Assembly (NCBI GenBank): GCA_030762935.1
Contig: CM060892.1
Location: 86,868,827 to 86,932,826 of the forward strand
Direction: 5' to 3'
Source: Hymenopus coronatus
Taxonomy: Eukaryota > Arthropoda > Insecta > Mantodea > Hymenopodidae
DNA: 64,000 nucleotides
Positions 1-11,003 of this stretch are shown here, in pieces. The notes below the pieces were generated by a model, which was not told the DNA's origin, made no database searches, and worked only from the letters and a program-made list of their open reading frames with translations. Within the stretch, counting starts at the first letter, position 1; each line of letters opens with the position of its first letter. A program made the position numbers and the translations under genes.

Positions 1-487
1 TTTCTTGTAGAGCTGACCGTTTTAGAGTTATTTCTTGTTATTGGTTTCAATTTTAAACTACTTCATTTTTAAAATAAGAACTGAAGCTTTCCTGGCGACG
101 TGTTAATTCAAAATCTTCTCGGGCTTCTAGCCAGGTTCAGTTCACCCTGAAGACGAGGAAGATGCACTTCTTCGAAACGTTGGTGTCAAACCAAGTTTTT
201 ACCTGGCTAGAAGCCCGAGAAGATTTTGAATTACTTCATTTTTCTTTCTCGGGATCATGCAAAGCACACCAAACCCTAAATTTTTCATATAGCGATGAGC
301 TTTAAAAGGGAATTAACTATTGCTTTAGCCTAACGTATTCCCTTATTTCCCTCCTACTTACAAGGAAGGAAGTAATAAGATAAATTCTGCTAATGTTTAT
401 CTTGTTTAGCATGAAGTATATAAAAGAATAATCGTTTGTAAGAATGGTTTTTATATGGAACAGCTAGAGGAAGTTATATGAATGGAA
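1..487 (+). mobile_element. HT element, right part (3' half)
   Basis: The window opens inside an HT copy at the segment reading GTAGAGCTGACCGTTTT and runs to the tail motif ending in TATGAATGG. It is interrupted at 71-231 by a small foldback element. Identified by alignment by eye to copies at 50480-50800 and 6400-6710. Confidence 0.8.
71..231. mobile_element. Small foldback insertion with 12-bp target duplication and hammerhead-like core
   Basis: A 161-bp insertion in an HT copy. The 12-bp sequence TACTTCATTTTT occurs at 59-70 and again at 232-243, as expected of a target-site duplication. Perfect 33-bp inverted arms (104-136 and 201-233) flank a 64-bp loop. The loop carries CTGAAGA (147-153), an 8-bp hairpin (154-161 with 167-174), GAAAC (174-178) and GTC (185-187). 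This order is that of a hammerhead ribozyme core. Penelope-like retroelements are known to carry such motifs and to leave inverted, truncated copies, so this could be a tiny Penelope-derived copy. Activity is doubtful: C154 must be left unpaired to free G174, and stem I next to the core does not pair well. Confidence 0.6.
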
Positions 488-530
488 AAAAAAAACATTA
501 TATGTTTTGCACTAAAAATCCAAAAATCGA

Positions 531-1278
531 TATTTTTACTTTTTCTAGCCTACATGTACAATGTACAAAGTGGATAGAGAAGATATTGTATTCCGCCCAA
601 AAATTCGAAGTCCAGACTAACTTGTTATTTAGGTTCAGTAACTTCCAAGGATGCCACGAATATTTTCAAAAAAGTCTCCCCAATCACCCCACCACCAACT
701 AACCTTTACATGGACAAATTTTCGAATTTTTGATTTCCTAAATAATGGCTAAAACAATTTTGATTAAAATCCTGTATGTTAAAGATATTTATACTCCAAA
801 TAAAACGTACATAAAATGTATATCTTGAATTTTCTAGGAATAGCCTGAAGACCTCTTTATTCCGGATCGATTTTTGCTTAACTGGTAAACCGTAAGAGAT
901 AGACAAAAATATACTTCACAAAGAATGTGGATCTCGTCAAAACAATTTATCCCCTTTACGGTTTTGTTGTGGAGGTAACCGTTTCCGAGACATTTCTTGT
1001 TATTGGTTTCAGTTGTAAAGTACTTACTTTCTTCTACTCCTGGCCAAGCAAAGAAGCGATATTCATTGACAATTGCATAACAATAGCTTAAAACATTTTA
1101 CTATCATTTTAGCGTAGCGCATTCCTTTAGTTCCCTTCCACTTATAAGGAACTAAGTAATAAAAACATTCTGTTAATGCTTATATCGATTAGTATTGTGT
1201 AGAAATAAGAATAATCTTTTGAAAGAAGTTTGTAAAGTAACTAGAGAAATCCATGTGAGTATAACACATCGGATTTTT
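531..1278 (+). mobile_element. HT element, head to tail, no right TIR
   Basis: Starts with a decayed head palindrome (ACTTTTTCTAG...GGATAGAGAAG), passes through the A-rich body and ends at ACACATCGGATTTTT. Several small deletions relative to other copies. Confidence 0.8.
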
Positions 1279-1827
1279 AACCAAAAATCGCTGGAAGAGC
1301 AGTTGATATCGGAATCAGAGACTAGCGCCTAACCAAGTTAGTCACCTAGACCTCTTGTAACGTCCTCGGGTACCCGTGAAATTGAATAAGCTCTTCAATG
1401 TTGAGACAATTTCAAGGGTGGTATACTCCACAGCGTTAAAGTAACAGATATGTGTCAAGGGCAGATCCGTGTTACGGTTTCAGTAAGTAAGATGCGGGTT
1501 CCAGTCCAAGGAAGCATATAAACAGAAAGAAGCTGTCGGTTTACATGAAGACTGCCGCGGTACCCATTTTACCGAAGTATAAACAATCATTTGATTTCAG
1601 CTCAGATACAACACACATTTGAAAGCCTTTTGTATTCAATAACTGTTCCAAACGCATTAAACAAAACAAAGCTCTCAGGTGCGTTCGCTACTGCAAAGTA
1701 CCTATTAGAGACGATTTGTTCTCTGTGCATCCGTTCCTTCATCCTCTGTGTGCATGCTCGTCACTGCTTACAAAGAGCAGCACGCACGGAATTAACGTTT
1801 ACACGTAAGGGACTGAACAAAATCAGC
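1279..1827. other. Unassigned stretch
   Basis: Moderate GC, unlike the flanking HT DNA. An open frame on the plus strand runs from 1591 through the following SINE, but it has no recognisable domain and crosses a repeat boundary, so it is not called as a gene. Confidence 0.4.
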
Positions 1828-2050
1828 CCGCCTCGGTATTTTGGGGAAGGGGCAGCGTGTCTGCCTCACGTTCAAGAGGTCACGAGTTCAACTTCACTTA
1901 ACATGACTTACCCAAACAAGGTTTTATCATGGTATTCCCTTATCATGAGAAGACGAATGTCGAATAACTTGTCCCGAGATCATTGGAGCATCATTTCACC
2001 AATTTCTTTCATCGTGCGATATGAACCAACCAGGTTAATTGCCGTCAATA
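1828..2050 (+). mobile_element. SINE family D, copy 1
   Basis: A tRNA-like head with a box B relative (CACGAGTTCAACTT) is followed by the family D body with AGAAGACGAATGTCGAATAAC and a 3' end near ATTAATGGACGTTAAG in other copies. Matches copies at 32700, 47489 and 54774. Diverged and without a clear target duplication. Confidence 0.65.
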
Positions 2051-2167
2051 TACACAAACATGACTGAAGTCCGTTTAAAGTTAAGGGAGACATATTCGTA
2101 AATACCGAATTGGATACTTAATATCACGATACCCAAGTTTCACAGTCTAAAACATAGTAAACTATAA

Positions 2168-2476
2168 ATACATAATAATCAGCACAACTACTGCTGTTAT
2201 CCACACCGGCTTAAGAAGCGGTTTGCCGAGCACCAGAAAAAGAAGACGGAGATACCAGAAGAATTCTATGCAGCGGGCGCAATGACCAGAGATGACTGGA
2301 AGGAAGCAGACTACGAGCTGAGGCAAGTAGTAACCAGACTTGCTGCCCATGGATTTCACTTCAAAATATGCTGCATCAACATCTTTCAAGAATCTTATGA
2401 ATACTGCGTGTGCTCCTATGTGGGAAATATTGTGGAAAATACTTTACTACAATGTAAAAATGCACAGAGTCATTAA
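2168..2476 (+). pseudogene. Unidentified coding-like fragment
   Basis: An open frame of about 103 codons follows an in-frame TAA at 2165. Its middle part has protein-like composition with no low complexity: a basic helix (RLKKRFAEHQKKK), an acidic stretch (EIPEEFYAAG), a D-W-K-E motif and AAHGFHFKICC. The last third looks like random AT-rich translation, so the coding part probably ends near 2370. No splice site or family is recognised. It may be a broken host exon or part of an unknown transposon protein. Confidence 0.25.
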
Positions 2477-2528
2477 CGAAGTTTTGTAACAGTGGAAATT
2501 GAATACTAGACTTACACATTTTGCGCCC

Positions 2529-2556
2529 TTTCTTCTTCTTCTTCTTCTTCTTCTTC

Positions 2557-2604
<48 letters not shown>
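2529..2604. repeat. (TTC)n-(TTA)n microsatellite
   Basis: About 30 bp of TTC units pass directly into about 47 bp of TTA units. Confidence 0.95.
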
Positions 2605-2605
<1 letters not shown>

Positions 2606-3344
2606 AATACGATTGTGATTGCGCTACCATCTACCCACAGATCGTAAAGGTAGCTATACTGACGGCACCCTAACGCCACCTACTCGTCGCGGAGTTAACG
2701 GTGTAGCTGCACTCGCCATCCGACTAAGGATGATATAATTAGATTGGACGACATTCTGACACCGTCTACTTGGCGCGAAGCGAAAGTAGTATGGTGCGGG
2801 GTTGAGACCTTAAGGGCTATTGTCCATCACATACCGTCAACGATGTATCCTAAAGAACAGACCCGTCTCGATAGCTCTTAAAGCGACGTAAAATAAAGTA
2901 GAATTAAAAAAAAAAATCATATACTGAGCTTTTAGGCTCTGATGGTGTAGCCGTAAAATCCCAAAGCTGGGAAGCTGCAAGCACAGATCCAGAACGATCA
3001 CAATAATCAACCGACATAATTATGGTATAGCGAGAACGCAGACGTAACTACAAACTTCGATCGTTTTATAGTGAGGCCGCGGATCGCAAGTAAGCGCGCT
3101 CCGCACACTATTACACTGGGGAACACGTAATATAATGATAGTACAGATCCTGATGTGGTGTCGAACTGCGTGAAGACATACCTGGCTAAATTTCCATTCA
3201 CACTCATAGGTTCTTCCTAATGTTCGGGTGTCATAATTCTTTAGAAATTATCCTGTCATCAAAAATCGCCTTAACGTCTTCCAAGGAATTTGATTGGGCT
3301 GTGACAGAATCATGTTTGAAATAACCGCATTTTCCCATTATCTG
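2605..3344. other. Unassigned stretch
   Basis: Mixed composition, with a GC-richer part at 2640-2870. No open frame with recognisable content and no repeat shared within the window was seen. Confidence 0.4.
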
Positions 3345-3959
3345 ACAACATTTGAAAAATGAAACAACAATATCTCTGCACTATTAGGAAGATATTTTGC
3401 AAGAACAGAAAGTCTAAACAATTGGGAAAAGTCATGGCAAAATACGACCAATGGATAGGAGATAAAGAAATACACTTTTGCAGAAAGATTAAAAGTTCGA
3501 ATAATATTAGCAGCAAACCTTGATATAATTCTGACAGGACACGGAAGACAATATTACTACAAAAGAGATTATTAATACAAGTATAAAAGCTAGAATTTAT
3601 ATATAATTATTTATTCTATATATAGGATTGCTTATTCTACAAATCATTGGTCTTGTAAACCAATTAAGTCTTACATTTAAAACTTCAAAGAAAAGAAATT
3701 GTTATCATTAATCCTCAAAACCAATATTTTACCTTAAATTACCCATATTATTACAGATTTCGCATTACAGAACTCAAACTGTCCCTGTAATGGAGAAGAG
3801 CAACCAACACCATGTCATGACTCCACCAGCCTGGAGGAGGAAAGAAAAGCACTCAGAAGAGAAATAATTCAAAAGAGGAGGAGCATGACCTTAAATCAAA
3901 AGAGAGTTGGTGAAGATTATATAAAAGCATGTGTTCACTCTGTAACTCTATTGATCTAA
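3345..3959 (+). pseudogene. LINE A: C-terminal end of a non-LTR retrotransposon ORF2
   Basis: Remnant of the RNase H-adjacent and zinc-knuckle end of a LINE polyprotein. The first block (about 3390-3563) reads NNWEKSWQNTTNG, a TAG, then KKYTFAERLKV and an ILTGHG motif, typical of the segment following RNase H in I/R1/LOA-type LINEs. The second block (3771-3956) reads CPCNGEEQPTPCH then LEEERKALRREI and ends at TAA 3957-3959, typical of the C-x-C...H-C knuckle end. About 190 bp of AT-rich sequence separates the blocks. The element is dead. A GT-AG intron was considered but leaves a stop in the joined frame. Confidence 0.7.
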
Positions 3960-4150
3960 GCCAGAGCCTTTGCAACTCATCGGCTCACCAGCGGCTCCGG
4001 GCAACCAGAGCTGCTAACCTTGCAAGAGGTTTTTAGAGACCTCATGTTTGAGCGAGCGATGTGACGGAATGACTAAACTGCAAGGTTAGACAGGTGGTCA
4101 CCCCAAAGAGCAAAGAGGGAAATCTGCCTAGCTTAAAATTCCTATAATAA
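3960..4150 (+). mobile_element. Probable 3' UTR of LINE A
   Basis: GC-richer sequence directly after the ORF2 stop. It includes an 11-bp inverted pair CTAACCTTGCA / TGCAAGGTTAG (4014-4024, 4079-4089) and ends near TATAATAAAC. The end of the element is not defined; no target duplication was found. Confidence 0.4.
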
Positions 4151-5847
4151 ACATGCATTTAAACACAAAGTAAAATTAGCTGGGTGTTAAAACTAAACAA
4201 ATATTATATATTTGAAACATTTAAACAAAGGTGTTTATGCTGTTATACTGATAAAAGAATAAATTATTTCATTCCAAAATAAAACAAACATAATATACAT
4301 CTGATTTTTAGATGAACTAAGGCACATAATGTATCAAAATAAGTGCAAATTATTATTTGTTCCACTAAATAAAAAAATAGGTATTTTCCAGTTTAGCCGA
4401 ATTAAGGAGTACTATTTAAAAGTGAAACTGTTAATTACTTTTTCTTACAAAACCAATAAAAACCTGTATATTTCAAACAAGAGACAATTTTAAAGAAATA
4501 AACGCAAATAATGTTAAGTCCCAAGATCAAAAGAGATCTGTTATTTTAAGCATAACACAAACAAGTGTTAATATTATAGTGAAAATCCTATTTTTCAATT
4601 ACTCATAAGCAAACATACATCTGAATATTTGACTGCATTACATCTCATTGAAGAGCTGGATTCTGACCGTTAAATTATGTCAAGAAAGACGGTTTCCGCT
4701 GACCGTATGCATAATATAGCTTTAAAAGGTATATAACATACTTGATCTTCTTTTCGACTTGTTAAAGTTCATTATTTTAAATATTTGTTCACAAACGTAG
4801 GCTGCATTCCAGCAAATCAGCATATTTCTGCACGTTAAATGCAGCCTGTCATATCATGCCGCGTAGTGATGCCTGCGAATGAGACGGAGGTGGGAGGGAA
4901 TGGCTAGTGCAGTGATTAGGACTGCTCAGAGCCGAGCGCTAATTGACAAGATAAGGTCTAAGGTAACCATAATTCAAGAACCGCATATAATCAATGTAAT
5001 TATTTAATACCTATTATTTTCTGATGTTTTAGAGAAAAATATAACGTTTGATAGCATATAAAAGCAAACCAAACAAGTAATATTACAAACTGCAATGGAG
5101 AATACGTAACAATAAAAGATTTTTAAAAATTCAAAGATGCCAAAACTCTTTAGCTGATTAATTTCATTAAAATTCTCTTGTAATTTTAGTTCTTCCAATT
5201 TACGATCTACATAAGTTTCTTGCATTTTGTTGTACAATTCTGTTTATCTCACATCCAAAGTGATGTAGTTTAGCGATTTAATTCATTTTGCACGGTTACT
5301 ATAGTATCGATATTTAGCGTATCGTTGCGAATACGAATATCGATCGAATTCTAAGAACTTGTGACCGGACTGGGTATGGTAGCTCTAGATGTGCTCTCAA
5401 GCTGAGAAAGTTATTAAGAAGTGCGGGGCGTGAAAGGATGTTCCTTATTAGTTTCTTTCCCCGAATCTTCCTCTATTCATGGGGGACACAACGAGAAGGC
5501 GGAGTGGAAAAGAAACACTGAACAAAAGTTGGATATAACTAGGATGGTCATTTGAGGAGTTTCAGAGAGGATGCCACCGAGGATAAAAAACACATGTTGG
5601 TGTTTGCAGCTGTTCCTCATCACTCTGCTGAAGAATCATGATCGTAGGCGGCGTAGATTCAAGTGACAAGGTCATCTTATCCACATTGATGCGTGAACTT
5701 TCACATCTGTCACGCACATACTCAATAATATCAAGTTAAAGGGAAAACAACTTAATCTGCAACATCTGTATAAGAATATTATATTAAAATATTTCCTTTT
5801 TGCGTTGTATTTCAGTGGGCTTTAGCTTAGATTATTATTGCAATAAA
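4151..5847. other. Unassigned AT-rich stretch
   Basis: Mostly AT-rich, with a less AT-rich island around 5340-5720. No gene, repeat family member or splice-flanked exon was recognised. Confidence 0.4.
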
Positions 5848-6720
5848 AGCTCTTTTTTTATTTTCTCTACACGTACTACGTATATAGTGTATAGAGAAGG
5901 TATTGCATTCCACCCAAAAATTCTATACTGAGATTTCACCGAAAATACACGTTTTGTGTCCCCCTGAATCCAAAAACAGCATTTTTGGAAAAAGGTCCAT
6001 GTGTGTGTGCGTTTATGTCTGGACAGCATAGCTCAAAAACGAAAAGACCGTTAAATACCAAACTTGGTATTTAAGTTTGGTATCTTCCAAGGATGCAACA
6101 GGAAGATTTGCAAGAAAATCCCCCACCCCCAACTACCGTTTACATGGAACTTTTTTCGAAAATTTTGATTTTCTCAAAAATGGCTCTAACGATTTTGATT
6201 AAAATATCGTATATTAAATATATTTACCTGATAAATAATATGTATAACTTGAATTTTCTGGGAATAGCCTCTGAAGACTACTTTATTCTGGAGGAATTTT
6301 GCATTAACTGCTAAACCGTAAAAAATGGACAAAAACTTACCACACAAAACATGTAGAGCACATTAAAACACCCAATTTATGTTATATGCTTTTTTTTTCG
6401 AGGAGTTGATCGTCTTTTAGATATTCCTTGCTTTTTGTTTCAGCTTTGAAAAACTTATACTTTTCTCATACAGGAATTTGTCAATTCGTGTCCATACAAA
6501 CAAAGGAACTTCAGTCACCTAGTAATCAGCTTTTGACTTCACTTTAACCTATGATACTCCCATATTTCGCTTCTACTTACAAGGAAGCAAGTAATAAGAC
6601 TATGTCTGCTAATTTTTTCTCGATTAGCTTGAAATAAATAGAAGAATAAGCTTATTGACAATAATTTGTTACACAGAAGTAGAGAAAGTCATGTGAATGG
6701 AACACATCAGATTTTTTTTT
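5848..6720 (+). mobile_element. HT element, head to tail
   Basis: Good head palindrome (CTCTACACGTACTACGTA then AGTGTATAGAGAAGG), a CACCC-AAAAATTC segment, the body, and the tail ending ACACATCAGATTTTTT. Lacks the inverted right terminus. Confidence 0.85.
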
Positions 6721-7208
6721 TCTCCAACAGCTCTTTGTTTTCCCACAGAGTGATTACAATTTGCTCAAAAATAGCTCTGTCTTTCTTAACAATTCTGCCG
6801 TATTGTTTCCTTTCGAAATTGGCTGCGGCGACATTGTGGCTTGCTACGAAATTCCCGTCGAACTAATTCAACTGTTGCATACGACGCATTCCCGGTGAAA
6901 ACCGCCGCACGTGCAGTACATTTTTTTAGTACGCTTCGTCGTTTTGGCAACCCAATAAATCAATGGGACGCTATTATTCTCTTGAATAAAAGATACACAG
7001 GTGTTCACATATCAGGCTTAACAATACGGACTTTGGCGTCCATACAACAGAACACGTGTCCAATCGCTCATAGCTGCAATGTAAAAAGAACTTGCCGCAG
7101 GAACAGGTGCCTAATAACGCGTGTAACAATGGATGCCAACAATCAGTTATGATTTACAAAGGAAGCCATACACACACATTCGGGTATTACGGCCGCAGGG
7201 CGTAGTTA

Positions 7209-7209
<1 letters not shown>
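6721..7209 (-). pseudogene. Possible transposase N-terminal remnant (DUF4817-like helix-turn-helix)
   Basis: On the minus strand around 6790-6910 a frame reads ARAAVFTGNASYATVELV then RREFRSKP and RKETIRQNC. This resembles the helix-turn-helix start of DUF4817-type transposases (a run of about 20 residues, an R-R-x-F core, then a tyrosine/threonine-initiated second helix). The match is short and by memory. The rest of the stretch has an uninformative plus-strand frame at 6841-7152. Confidence 0.25.
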
Positions 7210-7277
<68 letters not shown>

Positions 7278-7466
7278 TATTATTAGTATTACTATTATTA
7301 CTATTATTATTACTATTAGTATTATTATTATTATTATTACTATTATTATTACTATTATTATTACTATTATTATTACTATTATTATTACTATTATTATTAC
7401 TATTAGTATTACTATTATTATTACTATTATTATTACTATTAGTATTACTATTATTATTATTATTAA

Positions 7467-7498
<32 letters not shown>

Positions 7499-7499
7499 G
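7210..7499. repeat. Interrupted (ATT)n tract, about 290 bp
   Basis: ATT units with regularly spaced ACT and AGT interruptions, so older than a pure tract and perhaps with a 12-mer higher-order period. It abuts SINE A copy 1, whose target duplication lies in its right edge. Confidence 0.95.
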
Positions 7500-7501
7500 T
7501 G

Positions 7502-7843
7502 GTCGTCTCCTTAGCGCGGTGGTAGCGCAGCTGCTTACCAAGCGGGAGACCTGGGTTCGATCCCCAGTACCGGCGTGGGAATTTTTCCCCCGCTGGGAGA
7601 TCTGGACCGGAGTGCGATCAGCCTCGTAAGGTCCCTGGGGTGCCATTGAGGAGCTACTTGATGGGGAAGTAGCGGCTCTAGGTCATGAGGACCGCATTAA
7701 CCGGCCGGGAGGGGCTCGAGGTGCTGACCACGTCTCACCCTCCAATACTGCACCCCATCCATGACGTCTGTAGTGGATCGAGATGGGGGACGCAGCGGCC
7801 GGGCGGTAAGCCAAGGTTCCCCGTGAGCTGTCGTGCCATGGAG
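7502..7843 (+). mobile_element. SINE family A, full-length copy
   Basis: A tRNA-derived short interspersed element of 342 bp. The internal promoter is visible: box A TAGCGCGGTGG (7512-7522) and box B GGTTCGATCC (7554-7563). A GC-rich body follows, ending in TGTCGTGCCATGGAG. The 15-bp TTATTATTATTAGTG at 7487-7501 and 7844-7858 is the likely target duplication, though it lies in ATT-rich DNA. Truncated relatives lie at 13487 and 53484. Movement would have needed LINE-encoded reverse transcriptase. Confidence 0.9.
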
Positions 7844-8014
7844 TTATTATTATTAGTGTTCGTATTATTATTATTAATAATACTAGACAGCAAAATGACA
7901 CTAACACAGAATCAACAAAGTTAAAATTATAATGCCAATGCTGAATGGTATCCTGTGGAACGGGCAATATAAGAAAGAAAAATAAATTTCAAGTATATAA
8001 TACAATATTGAAAT

Positions 8015-8465
8015 TATTTTCACATATTGAGCTGAAACATGGAAATTTAACAAAAGCTTAGATTTAAAAATTCTGTCGACGAAAATGGATTTTTAAGATA
8101 CTCGGAAGATGTTCAAAATTTGAAAAAATAAGAAATAGTGTTATAACAGCAAAAAGTAACATTAAGAATTCAACATTAAACTGTGTAAGACATAAACAGC
8201 TGAGTTTGTACGGGCATGTCAGCAGATTGAATGAGGATACACGACCGAGAAAAGTGTTGGAAAGGAGTGCAAGAGCAAATGGAAGACAAGGAAACTCATG
8301 GATGCGGGAAATAAGAACTGGGATGAGAGTAACAGAACTGGAAAATATGAAAAGATACGTGTAGAGGGGAAAAAAAAGCTTTCAGTTCAGAAAGATGTAA
8401 AAGCATGAAAACTCTGTATATAAATAAATATATTATCATCATCATTATTGTCATTATTATCAGCA
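8015..8465 (+). pseudogene. LINE B: 3' end of ORF2 plus tail
   Basis: Remnant of the C-terminus of a LINE endonuclease-reverse transcriptase. It starts with AETWKFNKSLDLK and KMDF near 8025-8090, then KQLSLYGHVSRLNEDTRPRK (8194-8253), and ends at TAG 8362-8364. This is the family's Y-G-H-V...R...R-P-R-K-V-L-E signature followed by a W-M-R-E-I helix. The upstream part has stops and shifts. After the stop come an A-rich segment and an ATC-type tail. Confidence 0.75.
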
Positions 8466-9920
8466 TTAGTTTATCACAAGGTCACCAAAAGGAAACAATG
8501 AAAATAGATATTTCAGAATAACTATGTTCATAAATCATAATTTTCTATTGGTAGATGATTAAGTGTTATAATCCAAGACACAAAATGCAATTTTCATGTG
8601 CATTTAGCTATCACAGGAATATAAGAATAAGCCCTAAAAATTAAATTAAGAAATTAGAACATTGTTGTGAATTACACACAAACGGACAAAGATAAAGAAT
8701 CTGAACAATGTCCATTACTTAGAACCGATTTTAGAAAAGGGAAGAGCATCAAATATGTCCATTTGATGGACATTACTTTTAATTTTCCATTTTTTTTCTT
8801 TGTCCTCATCTGGTCTATTACAGTAGTGATTTATAACTATAGAGACGGGGCAACATTTAAGAAATTACAACAGCGCTAGGAGAATGATGTCAGAAAGGGG
8901 CGGGATCGATACACTCATTATCCGCTTTCGACTGATCATGCTATCGCCTCTGTGTTTTGTGTTCTCTGTTCAAAAATCAGTTTGGAGACCAGGTGCTACT
9001 AGCGTCTACAGGTTATTGTACAATGAACTTCAGTCTTTACTTACCCCAAATGCGCACACTACTTATAACAATCAAATAAGCTTTTTATCTATTTAAACAA
9101 AGGTTTAAATGTTTGAAAATGTTGAAGCAATTTGTTTGGTTCATCGTTTTCTATGTATTTTCTATATAACGTTTGAAAGTCCTTGTGATTTGTTGAGAAT
9201 AATCATCGTTACTAGCTTAATTTCTTTCCATTTCCCCCATTCACTGACCTTTCTCTTGCCTTTAGTTATAGGCCGGATATAAATGGAACAATAAAAACAA
9301 TATACAACGTGCATTAGTTTTAGAAACTTGGGCGTTTCAAAAGGAATACGTCAGAGTATTCTGCTGAATATTTGGATGCGTGTGTTAGATCCGAAACCTA
9401 AAGTCGCTGATGCTTTTACAGCAAGGATGAAAGATCGTCCACCATGTAGGATTTTGCCCAAGTTTCAGTAAAGTTACATAATAAGTTTAATATTTTAATA
9501 TCCGTGTGTCAGAAAACTGAACGAAGTAAGCAGAATTGCTCACTCGCCCAATGCATTGCTTCACAAATATGAAAAGAGTAAAAGTATGTAGTGAAATGTT
9601 CCTTCATCAACGTCCGGCCCACAGGAATCATTACTACGAAGATATTCCATCAGGTTAGGATTGGAATCATCAGATATTGTTCCTTAACCACAAAGAATGA
9701 GTTTTAGAGTCCTTTAGCAGAATGACGAATATCTAATTATTGGGCAAGAGAGAGAATTTAAGAAAGAATTTCCCTAGAAGGAGTAAACGACTATTTTCGT
9801 TATACATGGGAAGCAGAAAAACTGGCACATATAGCAAAGATGGGATTTCAGTTGTTACAGATAAGTGTCAACTCCTCCAGCGTCCTCTGTCGACTTTCAC
9901 TGTTTAGTTTAGACACCAGA
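8466..9920. other. Unassigned AT-rich stretch
   Basis: Two adjacent 70-codon plus-strand frames (8667-8879, 8884-9096) show no domain. No repeat family member was recognised before the HT copy at 9921. Confidence 0.4.
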
Positions 9921-10530
9921 TTTCTGTAACAAATTATTGTTAGAAAGCTTATTCTTCTATCTTCTTCATGGTAATCGAGATAAACAATAGTAGAATTGGT
10001 CTTTTTACTTAGTTCCCTATAAGTAGAAGGGAAAACATAAGGGAGTGCACTAGGCTAAAGTGATAGTAAAATCTGTTGATGGTTGCTAATTTCTTGAATT
10101 TATTTTTTACATGGCCGTAAGTTGAAATATTCTGATATGAGAAAAAGTGTAAGTATTCTAAAACTGAAGCCAATAACAAGAAACATCTCAGAAATGGTCA
10201 ACTCTACGAAAAAATGAAAGATTTGTTTTAATGGGTCTGTAAGTTATTTGCCTGGCTCACCAGTTATGGAAAATTTATCCAGAAGCCTTCACAGGTTTTT
10301 CACTGAAAAGTCATACATACCTTATATTTGCCATGTAAATATGTTTAATACACGGTATTTTAATCAAAATCCTTAGAGGTATTTTTGAAAAAAATAAAAA
10401 ATTTCTACACTTTTCCAAAGTAAAAGCTAGTTTGGAATGGAGGGATTTTCCAAAAACTCTTTGTGTTGCATCTTAGGAAGATACAAAACTTGAATACATT
10501 GTTTGTTATTTTATCGTCTTAGCTGCCTAT
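9921..10530 (-). mobile_element. HT element, tail and body, reversed
   Basis: Begins at AAATTATTGTTAGAAAGCTT and runs through the body to the GGAAGATAC...AAACTT block. Head not present. Confidence 0.8.
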
Positions 10531-10744
10531 GTTCTTATAGTTGAGCACATTGGAGTTAACAATAATAGTAACAACAACAACAATAATAATAATAAACTTT
10601 TGGTTTTTTACCAGTATATCCATGTGGTCTTTCTCTCTTTACGCTTCTTTTATGGGGATGCCTGCTGAGAAGCAGAGGCTCTGGATTCGATTAATAGCCA
10701 AAATAGGCGACCAGCCCCAATGCCTGGTATGAAAGTGAAGAAAT

Positions 10745-10940
10745 GGATGATATGAAATGACGGTGAAGAGGATAAAAAAAAAAGATGATTATGGAGCAGC
10801 TATCTGGTAGGATGAATGGCGGGGGAAATACGCCAGGACACATTTTCGAACGCCACAAACCCCATATGACTCTGGGATCAAATCCGAGTCGCTTAGATGA
10901 GAAGCGGTGTAACTACTTGGTCTAGGTGCCACCGACCAGG
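10745..10940 (-). mobile_element. SINE family C, decayed copy 1
   Basis: Shares ATGGCGGGGGAAA and the reversed tRNA-like box (GGGATCAAATCCGAG) with copies at 28498, 33930, 47137 and 49379. The left boundary is unclear and may reach 10640. Confidence 0.5.
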
Positions 10941-10961
10941 TAATACCACAACTAGCAGTAG

Positions 10962-10962
<1 letters not shown>

Positions 10963-11003
<41 letters not shown>
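10963..11003. repeat. (ATT)n microsatellite
   Basis: About 13 pure ATT units directly beyond the decayed SINE C copy. Confidence 0.95.

Noticed and set aside
1591..2067. 158-codon plus-strand gene
   Set aside because: It crosses from unassigned DNA into SINE D and shows no domain or conserved composition.
3757..3959. Terminal exon of a host gene with acceptor TTACAG
   Set aside because: The C-x-C...H-C pattern and the upstream LTGHG block show it is the end of a LINE ORF2.
7512..7564. Functional tRNA gene at the SINE A head
   Set aside because: Boxes A and B are present, but no complete cloverleaf was found and the block continues into a SINE body with a target duplication.
7133..7646. Poly-leucine and poly-isoleucine frames on both strands
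   Set aside because: Translation of the ATT tract running into SINE A; not genes.
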